Below are positions 25,477 through 34,594 of a stretch of DNA of 64,000 nucleotides, piece by piece (within the stretch, counting starts at the first letter, position 1; each line of letters begins with the position of its first letter). Position numbers and translations under genes: made by a program. The notes under the pieces are model-generated. The model was not told the origin of the DNA, made no database searches, and saw only the letters and a program-made list of their open reading frames with translations. Source of the DNA: CAYPPG01 sp964412555 (GTDB lineage: Bacteria; Hinthialibacterota; Hinthialibacteria; Hinthialibacterales; Hinthialibacteraceae); assembly GCA_964412555.1 (NCBI GenBank), contig CAYPPG010000030.1:1-64000 (forward strand). Direction: 5' to 3'.

Positions 25477-27393
25477 ATGAAAACACACTCGTATTTATTC
25501 TTTGCATTGGTTTGTAGTATCTTTTGCATCCCGGTGATGGCTGAAGCTGAACAAACTGCCCCTCAATTCGATGTTCAGGTGATTTCTGAGAATGCCGATA
25601 TGTGGTGGGCGCGTGCATTGGTCGATATCAATGACGATGGGCTGCTCGATATTGCGTTGCAAAACAACAATGCCCATGGCGGTTGGCTTGGATGGCTGGA
25701 AACCAGCGATGATTTGAAAAGTTGGAAACAGCATATTATTGCGGAAACGGCTCCCGGCGGGGAAACGTTTGCATGCGGCGACCTGGATGCCGGGGATATC
25801 GACAACGATGGAGATATCGACATTTTTGCTTTTGCGCATCCCGGCGAGTGGGATGAAGGCGGTTCACCGACAACCGTCTATTGGTACGAGAATCCTTCCT
25901 GGACCGCTCACAAAATCGGAGAGTCTCCCGCCTTTGTGAAGGATGTCAACGCTGCCGATTTCAACGGCGACGGGAAACTCGATCTGGTTACGATTGTCTT
26001 CGAACAAAACACGATGACGATTTTCCGCCAGGATTCCCCTTCCAAGTGGACAACGGTGCAAAACATCAAACTCAACAATCTTCATGAAGGCATGGATGTC
26101 GGGGATATTGACGGAGACGGAGATATCGATGTGGCGGCCAATGGGTATTGGGTGGAAAATCCCGGCGGCGATTTGACAAGTGAGTGGACCGTTCACACCA
26201 TCGATAAAAAATGGAACAGCCAGAAAGGCGATTGGTCGCGCAATGCCAGCAAGGTTTTCTGCCGGCATCTGGATCGGGATGGGAAAGCGGAGGTCTTTAT
26301 TTCTCATTCCGAGCGCAAAGGCTATCCGGTTGCAATGTATCGCTCCGAGGATCCGAAATCGGGTGATTGGAAGGAAACGATCATTCACAAAAATCTTCCC
26401 GCTGCGCACACGCTGCAGGTTTTTGATTTTGACAATGACGGGGATTACGATGTTCTTTCCGGTATCAATACCAACAGAGCGAAAGCGCTGGAGATCAACA
26501 CGTTTCCTGTTTATCTATTTCTGAATCAAGGAAATGCCGAAAATTGGAAACAAGTCACCTTGACTGAGAAAGGTATTTATAATGGGCAAGCGGCTGATTT
26601 CGATGGGGACGGCGATGTCGATATATTGCGTCTTCCTACTCATGACGGCACCGTTTTAGAGTTGTGGGTGAACCAGACAAATGATCAGAAAAAAATCGGT
26701 TTGGGTGCAACGGCGCCGCCAGGAGCGGATATTCTGATTGATGGAAGCCGCGAAATGTTGGATGAGAAATGGACTTATTGGGAAGGGCCGAGATTTAGTT
26801 CTTCTCTTCCGATCAAATGGGAAATTGTCGATGATCCGGTCGATTCGGGCAAAGTGCTGGCAAGTTCCGATCCCGCTGCAGATGGAGGCAAGTATGGAGC
26901 GGCGGATATCGTTACGAAAAAGAAATACCGTGATTTTCGGCTGCATATCGAGTTCCTGGTGCCGCACAAAGGTGGAAACAGCGGTGTCTATTTGCAAAAT
27001 CGCTATGAAATCCAAATCCTGGACGGTGACAAAACCAAACACGGCATGGCCGCTGTGATCAACGAAGCGGAAGGGCCGTATGAAGCCTATCACGGGACGG
27101 GGAAATGGAATGCCTATGATATTCAATTCCGAGCCGCCCGTTTCGAAGACGAACAACTCGTGGAAAAAGCCATGATGACCATGTATTTCAATGGTGTGAA
27201 AGCGCATACGAACCAAAAAATCCAAAAAGTGTGGGGTGGCAAAAATTCTGGAATCGACGGCGGGAATGAAGGAGGATTCGGGATTACCGATGTTCCCGGC
27301 GGACTCAAACTGCAATGTGAAGGGCACGAAGTGTTGTTCCGCAATGCGTGGATCAAGGAACTCGATCTGCAGGAACCAAATACGGATTTTTAA
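25477..27393 (+). CDS. Secreted FG-GAP/VCBS propeller fused to a DUF1080 domain
   Basis: A 638-residue exported protein. Signal peptide (about 1-24) leads into calcium-binding-like FG-GAP/VCBS repeats (DINDDGLLDIAL, DIDNDGDIDIF, DFNGDGKLDLV, DIDGDGDIDVA, DFDGDGDVDIL), a likely beta-propeller. From about residue 415 comes a DUF1080 domain (3-keto-disaccharide hydrolase type, concanavalin-like) with DFRLHIEFLVPHKGGNSGVYLQNRYEIQILD and IQKVWGGKNSGID. A role in binding or cleaving oxidised sugars is inferred. CGAAGGAGTCAAATC precedes the ATG. Confidence 0.9.
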   Translation: MKTHSYLFFALVCSIFCIPVMAEAEQTAPQFDVQVISENADMWWARALVDINDDGLLDIALQNNNAHGGWLGWLETSDDLKSWKQHIIAETAPGGETFACGDLDAGDIDNDGDIDIFAFAHPGEWDEGGSPTTVYWYENPSWTAHKIGESPAFVKDVNAADFNGDGKLDLVTIVFEQNTMTIFRQDSPSKWTTVQNIKLNNLHEGMDVGDIDGDGDIDVAANGYWVENPGGDLTSEWTVHTIDKKWNSQKGDWSRNASKVFCRHLDRDGKAEVFISHSERKGYPVAMYRSEDPKSGDWKETIIHKNLPAAHTLQVFDFDNDGDYDVLSGINTNRAKALEINTFPVYLFLNQGNAENWKQVTLTEKGIYNGQAADFDGDGDVDILRLPTHDGTVLELWVNQTNDQKKIGLGATAPPGADILIDGSREMLDEKWTYWEGPRFSSSLPIKWEIVDDPVDSGKVLASSDPAADGGKYGAADIVTKKKYRDFRLHIEFLVPHKGGNSGVYLQNRYEIQILDGDKTKHGMAAVINEAEGPYEAYHGTGKWNAYDIQFRAARFEDEQLVEKAMMTMYFNGVKAHTNQKIQKVWGGKNSGIDGGNEGGFGITDVPGGLKLQCEGHEVLFRNAWIKELDLQEPNTDF

Positions 27394-27464
27394 TGACATT
27401 TGAATTCATGAAACGATACGAATAGAAATTTATTGTACTGTGTTTATTTAGGGTTTAGGGATTT

Positions 27465-28913
27465 ATGTCTTTGAATAATCACCGATATATATCGTATTAC
27501 TGGATTTTGCTATTTCTTATCCTCCCGGTTTTCCCGACCATTTGCTTAGGACATCCGCATGTTTTTATCGATTTTGCCCCGACATTGCAAATCGATAAAG
27601 AACTACTTCATGGCATCGAAATGCAGTGGACATTTGACCGTTTTACCAGTGAGATTTTTATTGAAGATATCGATAAAAATCGAAATGCCCAAGTCGATCC
27701 GGAGGAAATGCCCTATTTCAATGAGAATTACCGATCGATCGAGGAAGAAGCCAATTTCTTTTTGTCTCTTTCTTTTGGGAATCAAATCTTCGATAATTTC
27801 GAAGCGACTCTAAAGCGGGTTTTTATCGCAAAGAATCAAGTTCATTATCTTATTGGGATTACCTTTCAGCCTCCTTTACAAGCTAACGAGCGGAAAACGT
27901 TGCTTGTGGAAATCGAGGATCCGGAATTTTTTGTCGCATTTACCCTTCAAGAACCTGCTTCGACAGTCAATCATGATGGTGCGAATCATTCATCCATCCG
28001 GTTGAATCCTCTTTCCTCGAATGAAGATTGTTTTGCGGTCGAATTTTTTTCGCAGCCCACAAACTCATCCTCGGACAAGGTAGAAAATACGCAGGAAATC
28101 GAATCGGTATATGTGGATACAAGGGGCGATTCTCTGAGACGGGACTCTTTTTTTAAAACACTTCGAAACAAACTTTTTTCGTTCCAAGCTACATACAACC
28201 GCAAACTGGGGGATTTGGTAATTCACGCCAAAGAGAATTTCTCCTGGAAAGTTGCTGGATTGTTAATTGCTTTTTCGCTTTTTTACGGAATTCTTCACGC
28301 TTTGGGTCCTGGACATGGCAAATCGGTGGTGATTGGATATTTTTTACAACGAAAAGCATCTTTTCTTCAAGTCGTATTTACCACCGCCGGTATTTCTCTT
28401 ATTCATACCAGTAGTGCGGTTTTCCTCGCGTTTTTGTTTCAGACGGTTTTATCTTCCTATGTAGGGATGCAGCGGATTCGAATTCAATCCTATTTCAGTT
28501 TTGTGATTGCTTGTTTCATTCTTTTTGCCGGCATTGCTCTTTTTATTCAACTGATTCGGAAAAAACGAAGAGCATTGAAAAAACCATCCGATTCAAGGCA
28601 GTCTGCTTCACGTTGGATTTTTGCCGCCGGACTGATTCCATGTCCTTTATCGATAACCGTCATGTTGGTTGCCGTCACGCATAACATTCTCTTTCTCGGG
28701 CTGATCACCGTTATCAGTATTTCCGCCGGTATGATGATCGTTTTGATGGTAGCGGGGCTAATGGCGATGGTCACGAATGCAACTGTCTATACCTATTCCT
28801 CCAGGAGATGGGGGATTGCTTCCAAATTGCATGGCTATTTGGAATTTTGCGGCGCAATTATGATTATCGTATTCGGATTGGGATTAAGCATGCTATACCT
28901 GCCGAAGTTGTAA
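27465..28913 (+). CDS. DUF1007-NicO fusion, probable nickel/cobalt exporter
   Basis: A 482-residue membrane protein. After the signal peptide, HPHVFIDFAPTLQID and an EF-hand-like DIDKNRNAQVDPEEM mark a periplasmic DUF1007 domain (about 29-165). From about 255 there are six or so membrane helices of the NicO/RcnA type, with HALGPGHGK at 278-286 (His278, His284) and AAGLIPCPLSITVML. The histidine-rich loop of many RcnA proteins is absent; a basic loop KKRRALKKPSDS stands between helices. Export of nickel or cobalt is family inference. Confidence 0.88.
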   Translation: MSLNNHRYISYYWILLFLILPVFPTICLGHPHVFIDFAPTLQIDKELLHGIEMQWTFDRFTSEIFIEDIDKNRNAQVDPEEMPYFNENYRSIEEEANFFLSLSFGNQIFDNFEATLKRVFIAKNQVHYLIGITFQPPLQANERKTLLVEIEDPEFFVAFTLQEPASTVNHDGANHSSIRLNPLSSNEDCFAVEFFSQPTNSSSDKVENTQEIESVYVDTRGDSLRRDSFFKTLRNKLFSFQATYNRKLGDLVIHAKENFSWKVAGLLIAFSLFYGILHALGPGHGKSVVIGYFLQRKASFLQVVFTTAGISLIHTSSAVFLAFLFQTVLSSYVGMQRIRIQSYFSFVIACFILFAGIALFIQLIRKKRRALKKPSDSRQSASRWIFAAGLIPCPLSITVMLVAVTHNILFLGLITVISISAGMMIVLMVAGLMAMVTNATVYTYSSRRWGIASKLHGYLEFCGAIMIIVFGLGLSMLYLPKL

Positions 28914-29004
28914 AGAAAGTGCCATTACGAAAATGATGGGACGCGAGAAAAAAGTATTGTATTGTATAAAAAGCGTATTCGTTTGTATTTATGGTTTCCA
29001 TTTA

Positions 29005-29036
29005 GTGCAGACAGGATGTCCGCACCACATTTTTTT
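29005..29036 (+). terminator. Probable rho-independent terminator after the NicO gene
   Basis: Arms GTGCAGAC and GTCCGCAC with loop AGGAT pair almost perfectly, followed by a run of seven T. The hairpin also resembles the GCGGGCAGGGATGCCCGC repeat family, so a repeat may have been adopted as a terminator. Confidence 0.6.
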
Positions 29037-29198
29037 ATACTTTTAGCCGTAGCATTATGATATTCTTCCTCCTTTTAAGAATTCACACGATCTATTGAAA
29101 ACCGTTTTCTATACTCTTTCATAAATCTATAGAATGAATATACAATGGTATGAGCGCACTGCGTCAGTCATGTGGGATGAAGGGGAGAAAACATCTTG

Positions 29199-32100
29199 AT
29201 GAAAGCAGCAATCCGGATTTTCATGTTTATGGTTGTCCTGATCGGACAGTCTTCGTTGTATGCGCAACATCCCGGCGTTTGGCGCTATTATCCTGAGATT
29301 GACTTACCTTTTATCATCGATTTCACTCCGGAAGGTTACGCGCTGGTTCACAACCACGACACAATCTTTATTTATGATGGATATCAAGTAAAAACCATTT
29401 CAACGGATTGCCGTCTGGGTTCAATTCAACAGGATGAACAGGGGTACCTCTGGTCTGTATACAATGATGAGTCGCGAATCATGCCACCGGATCATTTTGG
29501 GATGATCCGGTACGATCCTTCTACCGAAGAGTGGCAAAAATTTCCGATCCCGGGTTTGAGGGAAAAAACCACTTGGGATACACAGATTTTTCAGTTTTAT
29601 GAACCCAATCGGGTGATTATGACCGACCATGAGAGGTTTTTTGTCCATGATCTCGAAGCCGGTCAATCCGAGAACCTTCTTCATAAAGAAGATACATTGC
29701 ATGACTCTTTCGTGTCCATCCATAAAGGATCGGCCGAGGGGGTTTTTTGGGGATTTGGGGACAAAGGGATTTTTCAATTCACTTATCATTCAGACGGGAA
29801 GTGGACATGGCGGGAATTCCTACTTCCCGATACCGGGAACATGGCCATTCAGTGGTGGCCGGTTGTTCTGTCCGATCAAGAAATCTATGCGCGCATTGTC
29901 GATCAAAGCACTGAACCCATTTCGGATTATATGATGCAATTTCATGGTGACCGGTATAAAAAAATATCCGCAAATTATTCTTTTCGCACCCACTACGGTT
30001 GGGTCGATTCGCTGAGGCGGATTTGGACGACCGGGTGGCTCGATGGGGCAATTTATATGCAGGAACCGGGAAAAGAGATCAAAGCCATCGAAAGAAATGA
30101 CATTCTCGGACTGCCGTTATGCGATTTTGCCTTCCGGAAGGGGGACATTGCATTGGTTGGCTCGATCGGCGGCTTGATGCGTCACGCTCCCCCTTTATGG
30201 CAGCCACCCGCGAAATTGAATCCTCGCTTCCATGGCTATGAGAAAGTATTGGGAATGGATAAAAGCGGGTATCTTTGGCTGGCGAAACAAGGACAATTGA
30301 TTCGCAGCAAAGGAAACAACGTTCATCATTATGATATAGAAACGTTTCCCCAACCGGAAGATTTTTATAATTTAAATTTCGAACTCCAGGTTCATCCATT
30401 GGCGGATGGACGGGAGGCTCTTTATTTTCATAATGAAATTGAAATGCGGAAAACAGGCCGCAATCATTTGGTTGTTTACAATCGATCCAAGGATATCATT
30501 GAATCGGTGAGTTCCCCAAACAAGATTCTTTTCAATGGATTTCCCGGCCCCAAAGGAACAGTATATTTCGTTTGCCAAGATCAACAAACAAGTTTGTATT
30601 CCTTGGAGCAATTTGATGGCCGCGCATTCTCGACGATTGCTGATGAAGAAACGATTCCGGAATTAGATAATGTGACTCGGGTTTTTCATACTCGTGACGG
30701 AGATATTTGGCTCTTGAATTTTTATCTCGGGCCTTTTGGCATTTTACGAGAGGGAAACTATCAACCGATCGAGCCGCCGGAAGAATCTCACCCTAACCGG
30801 CCGGGCAGCGCATTTTTAGAACTGTCGGATGGAACCATCTGGGCCGGTTTTGGCTATTCCGTGTATGAATATGATAAGGGAACATGGCGGCAAATATTGG
30901 ATTGCAGCCAAGACGTCGGTGTGTTTCAAATGCTGGAATGTCAAGATGGCAGCATTTGGGTGGTCAGCCGGAAACGTCTTTATCGCTGGAAGGATGGAAT
31001 CTGGACGTACCATAATTATAAAGAAGGGTTGCCTTCCTCCTGTTATCAGGAGATATATGAGGATTCAGAGCAGCGCCTTTGGGCATTGACACGTACGGGA
31101 GATTGGCTTTTTTGTCCGGAGGCCGATGTCGATCCGCCTATTGTCAAAATTCCGGCTGATGAGAACATTCAGGAATTTTTGCCTCATGTCAATGTTCGTA
31201 TTACTTTTACGGCGGAAGACCGCTGGAGATATACGGACGAAGAGAAATTGCAATATTCCTATTGCTTGGACAATGGAGATTGGTCGCCGTACTCTTACAA
31301 TGCATTCGCGGCATTCTCCAAACTGGAACCTGGGAATCACCGGTTGGAAGTGACTGCCATGGATGTGAATTACAATCATGCGATCAAGCCTGCCGTATGG
31401 GAGTTCACCGTTGCGGCTCCGTGGTATAAAGAACCGGGATTTCTTGTCATCATGACTTTGGCTTCATTTGTGATTCTTGCTTTACTAAGCCTTCTTGTTT
31501 CACGCTATTTTAATTTAACGAAATTGGTTGCGGAACGGACGGAACATTTGGCGAGTGCAAACAAGCAGTTGCTCAGCCATCGTGAAAAGTTACAAGCGCT
31601 GACTTCCGAATTGTTTTTAATCGAAGAACGGGAACGGAGAAAACTGGCATCGGATCTTCACGACAGCATCAGCCAATCGTTGTCTCTTTCGATGCTGGAA
31701 CTGTCTTCTTTAACAAAATCGAAAATCGCAGAAGAGATCCAAGAGCAAGCCTCTCGCATTCGCAAACGGCTTGATCAAACGCTCCAATCGACACGAAACT
31801 TGACCTATCAACTTTGTCCTCCTCTTCTCTATCAAGCCGGACTCGGGCCGGCTCTGGTGCAGTTAGCCGATGAGTTTCAGACACATCATGAATTTACAGT
31901 CGCTTTCAAAGAAACCGGCAGTTCTCAATCCTTAGTAGAGGAAATCCGATATTTTCTCTTTCGAGCGACTCGGGAATTACTGGTGAATATCACCAAACAT
32001 GCCCAAGCGTCCCAGGTGGAAATCGCTTTGACGTGGGAAGAGAATTCCATCCGAATTCAAGTCAGCGATGACGGAGTGGGATTTGCCAAGCAGGAAACCC

Positions 32101-32234
32101 GAACCCATTTATCGGATCAAGGCGGATATGGATTATTCGGTCTTCGCGAGCGGGCGGGTAGAATGGGCGGGAAATTGGATATTCAATCGATTCCGGGGCA
32201 AGGGACGATTGTGAGTTTGACAATTCCATTGTAA
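29199..32234 (+). CDS. Propeller sensor kinase of the NarX/HisKA_3 class
   Basis: A 1011-residue transmembrane kinase. Signal peptide, propeller-like periplasmic region, Y_Y_Y domain (about 660-745), one membrane helix, then HisKA_3 with His821 in ERRKLASDLHDSISQSL, and a HATPase_c with ELLVNITKHAQA and DDGVGF and GYGLFGLRERAGRMGG. This class normally partners a LuxR/NarL regulator, and one follows at 32299. AGGGGAGAAAACATCTTG precedes the ATG at 29199; a TTG at 29196 is in frame. Its sensor resembles HK1 and HK4 although its kinase core is unrelated to theirs. Confidence 0.93.
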   Translation: MKAAIRIFMFMVVLIGQSSLYAQHPGVWRYYPEIDLPFIIDFTPEGYALVHNHDTIFIYDGYQVKTISTDCRLGSIQQDEQGYLWSVYNDESRIMPPDHFGMIRYDPSTEEWQKFPIPGLREKTTWDTQIFQFYEPNRVIMTDHERFFVHDLEAGQSENLLHKEDTLHDSFVSIHKGSAEGVFWGFGDKGIFQFTYHSDGKWTWREFLLPDTGNMAIQWWPVVLSDQEIYARIVDQSTEPISDYMMQFHGDRYKKISANYSFRTHYGWVDSLRRIWTTGWLDGAIYMQEPGKEIKAIERNDILGLPLCDFAFRKGDIALVGSIGGLMRHAPPLWQPPAKLNPRFHGYEKVLGMDKSGYLWLAKQGQLIRSKGNNVHHYDIETFPQPEDFYNLNFELQVHPLADGREALYFHNEIEMRKTGRNHLVVYNRSKDIIESVSSPNKILFNGFPGPKGTVYFVCQDQQTSLYSLEQFDGRAFSTIADEETIPELDNVTRVFHTRDGDIWLLNFYLGPFGILREGNYQPIEPPEESHPNRPGSAFLELSDGTIWAGFGYSVYEYDKGTWRQILDCSQDVGVFQMLECQDGSIWVVSRKRLYRWKDGIWTYHNYKEGLPSSCYQEIYEDSEQRLWALTRTGDWLFCPEADVDPPIVKIPADENIQEFLPHVNVRITFTAEDRWRYTDEEKLQYSYCLDNGDWSPYSYNAFAAFSKLEPGNHRLEVTAMDVNYNHAIKPAVWEFTVAAPWYKEPGFLVIMTLASFVILALLSLLVSRYFNLTKLVAERTEHLASANKQLLSHREKLQALTSELFLIEERERRKLASDLHDSISQSLSLSMLELSSLTKSKIAEEIQEQASRIRKRLDQTLQSTRNLTYQLCPPLLYQAGLGPALVQLADEFQTHHEFTVAFKETGSSQSLVEEIRYFLFRATRELLVNITKHAQASQVEIALTWEENSIRIQVSDDGVGFAKQETRTHLSDQGGYGLFGLRERAGRMGGKLDIQSIPGQGTIVSLTIPL

Positions 32235-32287
32235 CGCCGCCGTCCCGGCGGCAATTGTTCAAAGAGCCGGCAGGATGCCGGCGTTAC
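32232..32287. repeat. Palindromic element between kinase and regulator
   Basis: Second copy of the TAACGCCGCCGTCCC...GGATGCCGGCGTTAC element also at 19705-19760. It starts at the kinase stop codon and ends 12 bp before the regulator start, and contributes an upstream in-frame ATG (32275) that I do not use. Confidence 0.85.
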
Positions 32288-32298
32288 GGAGGCTATGC

Positions 32299-32949
32299 AT
32301 GCGTATCCGAATTCTATTGGCCGATGATCATATCGTCATTCGGGACGGTATACGTTCGTTGTTGGAGAAGCATTCCGATTTCGACGTGGTGGCCGTTGCC
32401 GGTGATGGACGGGAAACGCTGGAACTGATCAAGAAAATGGATGTCGATGTCGTCGTCATGGATATCAGCATGCCCCACATGACGGGGATCGAGGCGGCTC
32501 AACAAATCAAAACACTCTCCCCCACCGTGAAGGTGATAGCTCTCTCCGTTCATACGGACAACGAACTCGTGGCCCGAATGATCGAAGCTGGAGCTTCGGG
32601 ATATCTTCCGAAAAGTTGCGAGATCGATGAACTCATCGAAGCGATTCAAACCGTGATGCAAAATAAGCGGTATCTTTCACCATCGGTTGTGGATTCCGTC
32701 TTCAATTTCATGCAAAAAGAGCCTATAACCACCGATGTGACCTCAAAAACATTGACACAGAGGGAACGGGATGTGCTACAACAAATCGCAGAGGGGAAAA
32801 CGACCAAAGAAATTGCTTCCGAACTGTGTGTCAGTGAAAGTACAATTGAATCCCACCGGCAGAGGATTATGAAGAAGTTGGATATTCATACGATTGCCGA
32901 GCTTACGAAATATGCCATTCGGCAGGGATTGACCTCTTTGGAATCCTGA
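32299..32949 (+). CDS. LuxR/NarL-type response regulator
   Basis: A 216-residue regulator. Receiver about 1-120 with Asp9/Asp10, phosphoacceptor Asp55 (VVMDISMP), Ser83 and Lys105 (LPKS); LuxR helix-turn-helix about 150-210 (LTQRERDVLQQIAEGKTTKE, then CVSESTIESHRQRIMKKL). It follows the HisKA_3 kinase on the same strand and is its likely partner. CGGAGGCTATGC places the ATG at 32299. Targets are unknown; the secreted esterase gene 159 bp downstream is a natural candidate. Confidence 0.95.
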   Translation: MRIRILLADDHIVIRDGIRSLLEKHSDFDVVAVAGDGRETLELIKKMDVDVVVMDISMPHMTGIEAAQQIKTLSPTVKVIALSVHTDNELVARMIEAGASGYLPKSCEIDELIEAIQTVMQNKRYLSPSVVDSVFNFMQKEPITTDVTSKTLTQRERDVLQQIAEGKTTKEIASELCVSESTIESHRQRIMKKLDIHTIAELTKYAIRQGLTSLES

Positions 32950-32984
32950 ACTCCTCCCTTTTTTTGGGGAACACTTCTCCCTAC

Positions 32985-33018
32985 TTTCCAGGATACCCTT
33001 TCATCAGTTTCCAGGATA
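32985..33018 (+). promoter_or_regulatory. Direct repeat TTTCCAGGATA, two copies 23 bp apart
   Basis: Copies at 32985-32995 and 33008-33018 lie about two helical turns apart, roughly 90-125 bp ahead of the esterase start. They could be operator half-sites, for instance for the neighbouring LuxR-type regulator. No proof. Confidence 0.3.
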
Positions 33019-33108
33019 CAAAATTCACTGAAATTCAGAATATACAGGAAATCCCCTTCACATACAATAAGATTCATGTTGAAACTTGAGGGAGAGATAA
33101 GATCCATC

Positions 33109-34119
33109 ATGCATAGAATTATGATTCAAAGCATTGTATGTGCTGTATTGGCGTTCACTTCTGGTTTTTGTTTTTCACAAGGATATAACTTGCCCCCGGA
33201 GCCGGTTTTGAAAGGTGCTTTACAGAACGCTTCGATACAAGCCGATTCATTGACACGTAATTATGATTTTTATATCCCTCCGGCTCTTCCTGACTCCGTG
33301 CCATTGGTCATGCTTTTTCACGGTGCAAACTCGGATCCACAGTGGACTCGTGCACAATTGAATTATAAATTCGAAACATTGGCTGATGAATACGGATTCA
33401 TTGTCGTATATCCCATTGGGATCGAAAAGTTCTGGAACGATTGTATCAAAGACAGTCAAAATCCTGCCCGGATGCAAAATGTAGACGATGTTGCATTTGT
33501 CGAAGCGCTGATCCAGCGATTTCAAGATGAATACAGGATTGACGTGAAGAAAGTGTTTGCTATGGGGATGTCGAATGGGGGATTTTTATGTATTCGGTTG
33601 GCAGCGGAAATCCCGGAGAAATTCCGAGCGATCGCCTCGATCTTATCCATTTTACCTGCGCCGGATAGTAATTTGTGCGTCTCATTTGATACACCTATTC
33701 CTTATATGTTTATGGTAGGAACCGAGGATCCTTTAACGCCTTATGAAGGCGGCTTTTTTGAATTACCTGGCGCATTTAAAGCCAATTTTCTATCCGCCGT
33801 TGAAACGATCCATTTTTTCCGGGATTTGGCGGGATATTCGAGCGAGCCTGAACAATTTATTTTCCCCGATGTTAATCCGGATGATAATTCGGTGGTTGAA
33901 GAATGGTCATGGAGAGATGGAGATAAACCTGAAATTCTGTTCTATATAGTCCATGGCGGTGGGCATACCTGGCCGATTCAATATGAGGACTATCAAACAC
34001 CGTCTTTCTTTGGTGGGTTGAATCGTGACGATATCAGTACAGGTGAATTAGTGTGGAATTTCTTTCAAAGACAACTGGAAATATCTTCTCAAGTTGAAGC
34101 CTTTTCGATGTACAAGTAA
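33109..34119 (+). CDS. Secreted PHB-depolymerase/LpqC-like esterase
   Basis: A 336-residue exported alpha/beta hydrolase of the COG3509 type (poly-hydroxybutyrate depolymerase, feruloyl or acetyl-xylan esterase relatives). Motifs: VPLVMLFHGANSDP (oxyanion region), nucleophile Ser155 in FAMGMSNGG, and HGGGHTWP with the catalytic His. The triad seems intact, unlike the hydrolase-like proteins at 34595 and 38343. The ATG at 33109 begins a signal peptide and follows GGGAGAG; 33076 and 33121 are alternatives. The protein ends VEAFSMYK, much like the end of the 34595 product. Confidence 0.87.
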   Translation: MHRIMIQSIVCAVLAFTSGFCFSQGYNLPPEPVLKGALQNASIQADSLTRNYDFYIPPALPDSVPLVMLFHGANSDPQWTRAQLNYKFETLADEYGFIVVYPIGIEKFWNDCIKDSQNPARMQNVDDVAFVEALIQRFQDEYRIDVKKVFAMGMSNGGFLCIRLAAEIPEKFRAIASILSILPAPDSNLCVSFDTPIPYMFMVGTEDPLTPYEGGFFELPGAFKANFLSAVETIHFFRDLAGYSSEPEQFIFPDVNPDDNSVVEEWSWRDGDKPEILFYIVHGGGHTWPIQYEDYQTPSFFGGLNRDDISTGELVWNFFQRQLEISSQVEAFSMYK

Positions 34120-34175
34120 TTCTTGGTTTATATCAACATACTCCTGTTTGCCGCTGAATTGGATATGAATTAAAC

Positions 34176-34574
34176 ATGAAAATTTTAATTGCTGATGATT
34201 TCGCTGAATTCCGGAACTACTTTCGCTCCTTGTTGGAAGAGAAAGTGGAAACCGTTGAAATCATCGAAGCGGAAAACGGTCGGGAAGCGATTGAAGCAGC
34301 CGAAACGTTCCAGCCGGATTTCATCTTTATGGACATTACCATGCCTGAACTCAACGGGATTGAAGCGGCGCGGGTCATCCATCAGGCGATGCCGGATTGC
34401 AAGATCATTATTCTGACCGTGCATATGGAACGAACACTGGTTGAAATGGCTTTTCAAGCCGGAGCTTCCGGTTATCTCATCAAGAATAGCGCCGATGAGG
34501 AATTATCGAGTGTGATGGACGCCATTCGACGAAATGAATGTTTTGTAAGTGGCGAAATGAATAATAAAAAATAA
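34176..34574 (+). CDS. Receiver-only response regulator of NarL receiver type
   Basis: A 132-residue receiver with Asp7/Asp8, phosphoacceptor Asp53 (IFMDITMPELNG) and Lys103 (LIKNS). The wording GIEAARVIHQAMPDCKIIIL and FQAGASGYLIKNS is that of NarL-type receivers, yet no helix-turn-helix follows; only the tail NNKK remains. Either a shortened LuxR regulator or a true single-domain protein. It lies 20 bp ahead of the 34595 gene. Confidence 0.9.
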   Translation: MKILIADDFAEFRNYFRSLLEEKVETVEIIEAENGREAIEAAETFQPDFIFMDITMPELNGIEAARVIHQAMPDCKIIILTVHMERTLVEMAFQAGASGYLIKNSADEELSSVMDAIRRNECFVSGEMNNKK

Positions 34575-34594
34575 AAAAAGAAAAGGAGAGTCCA

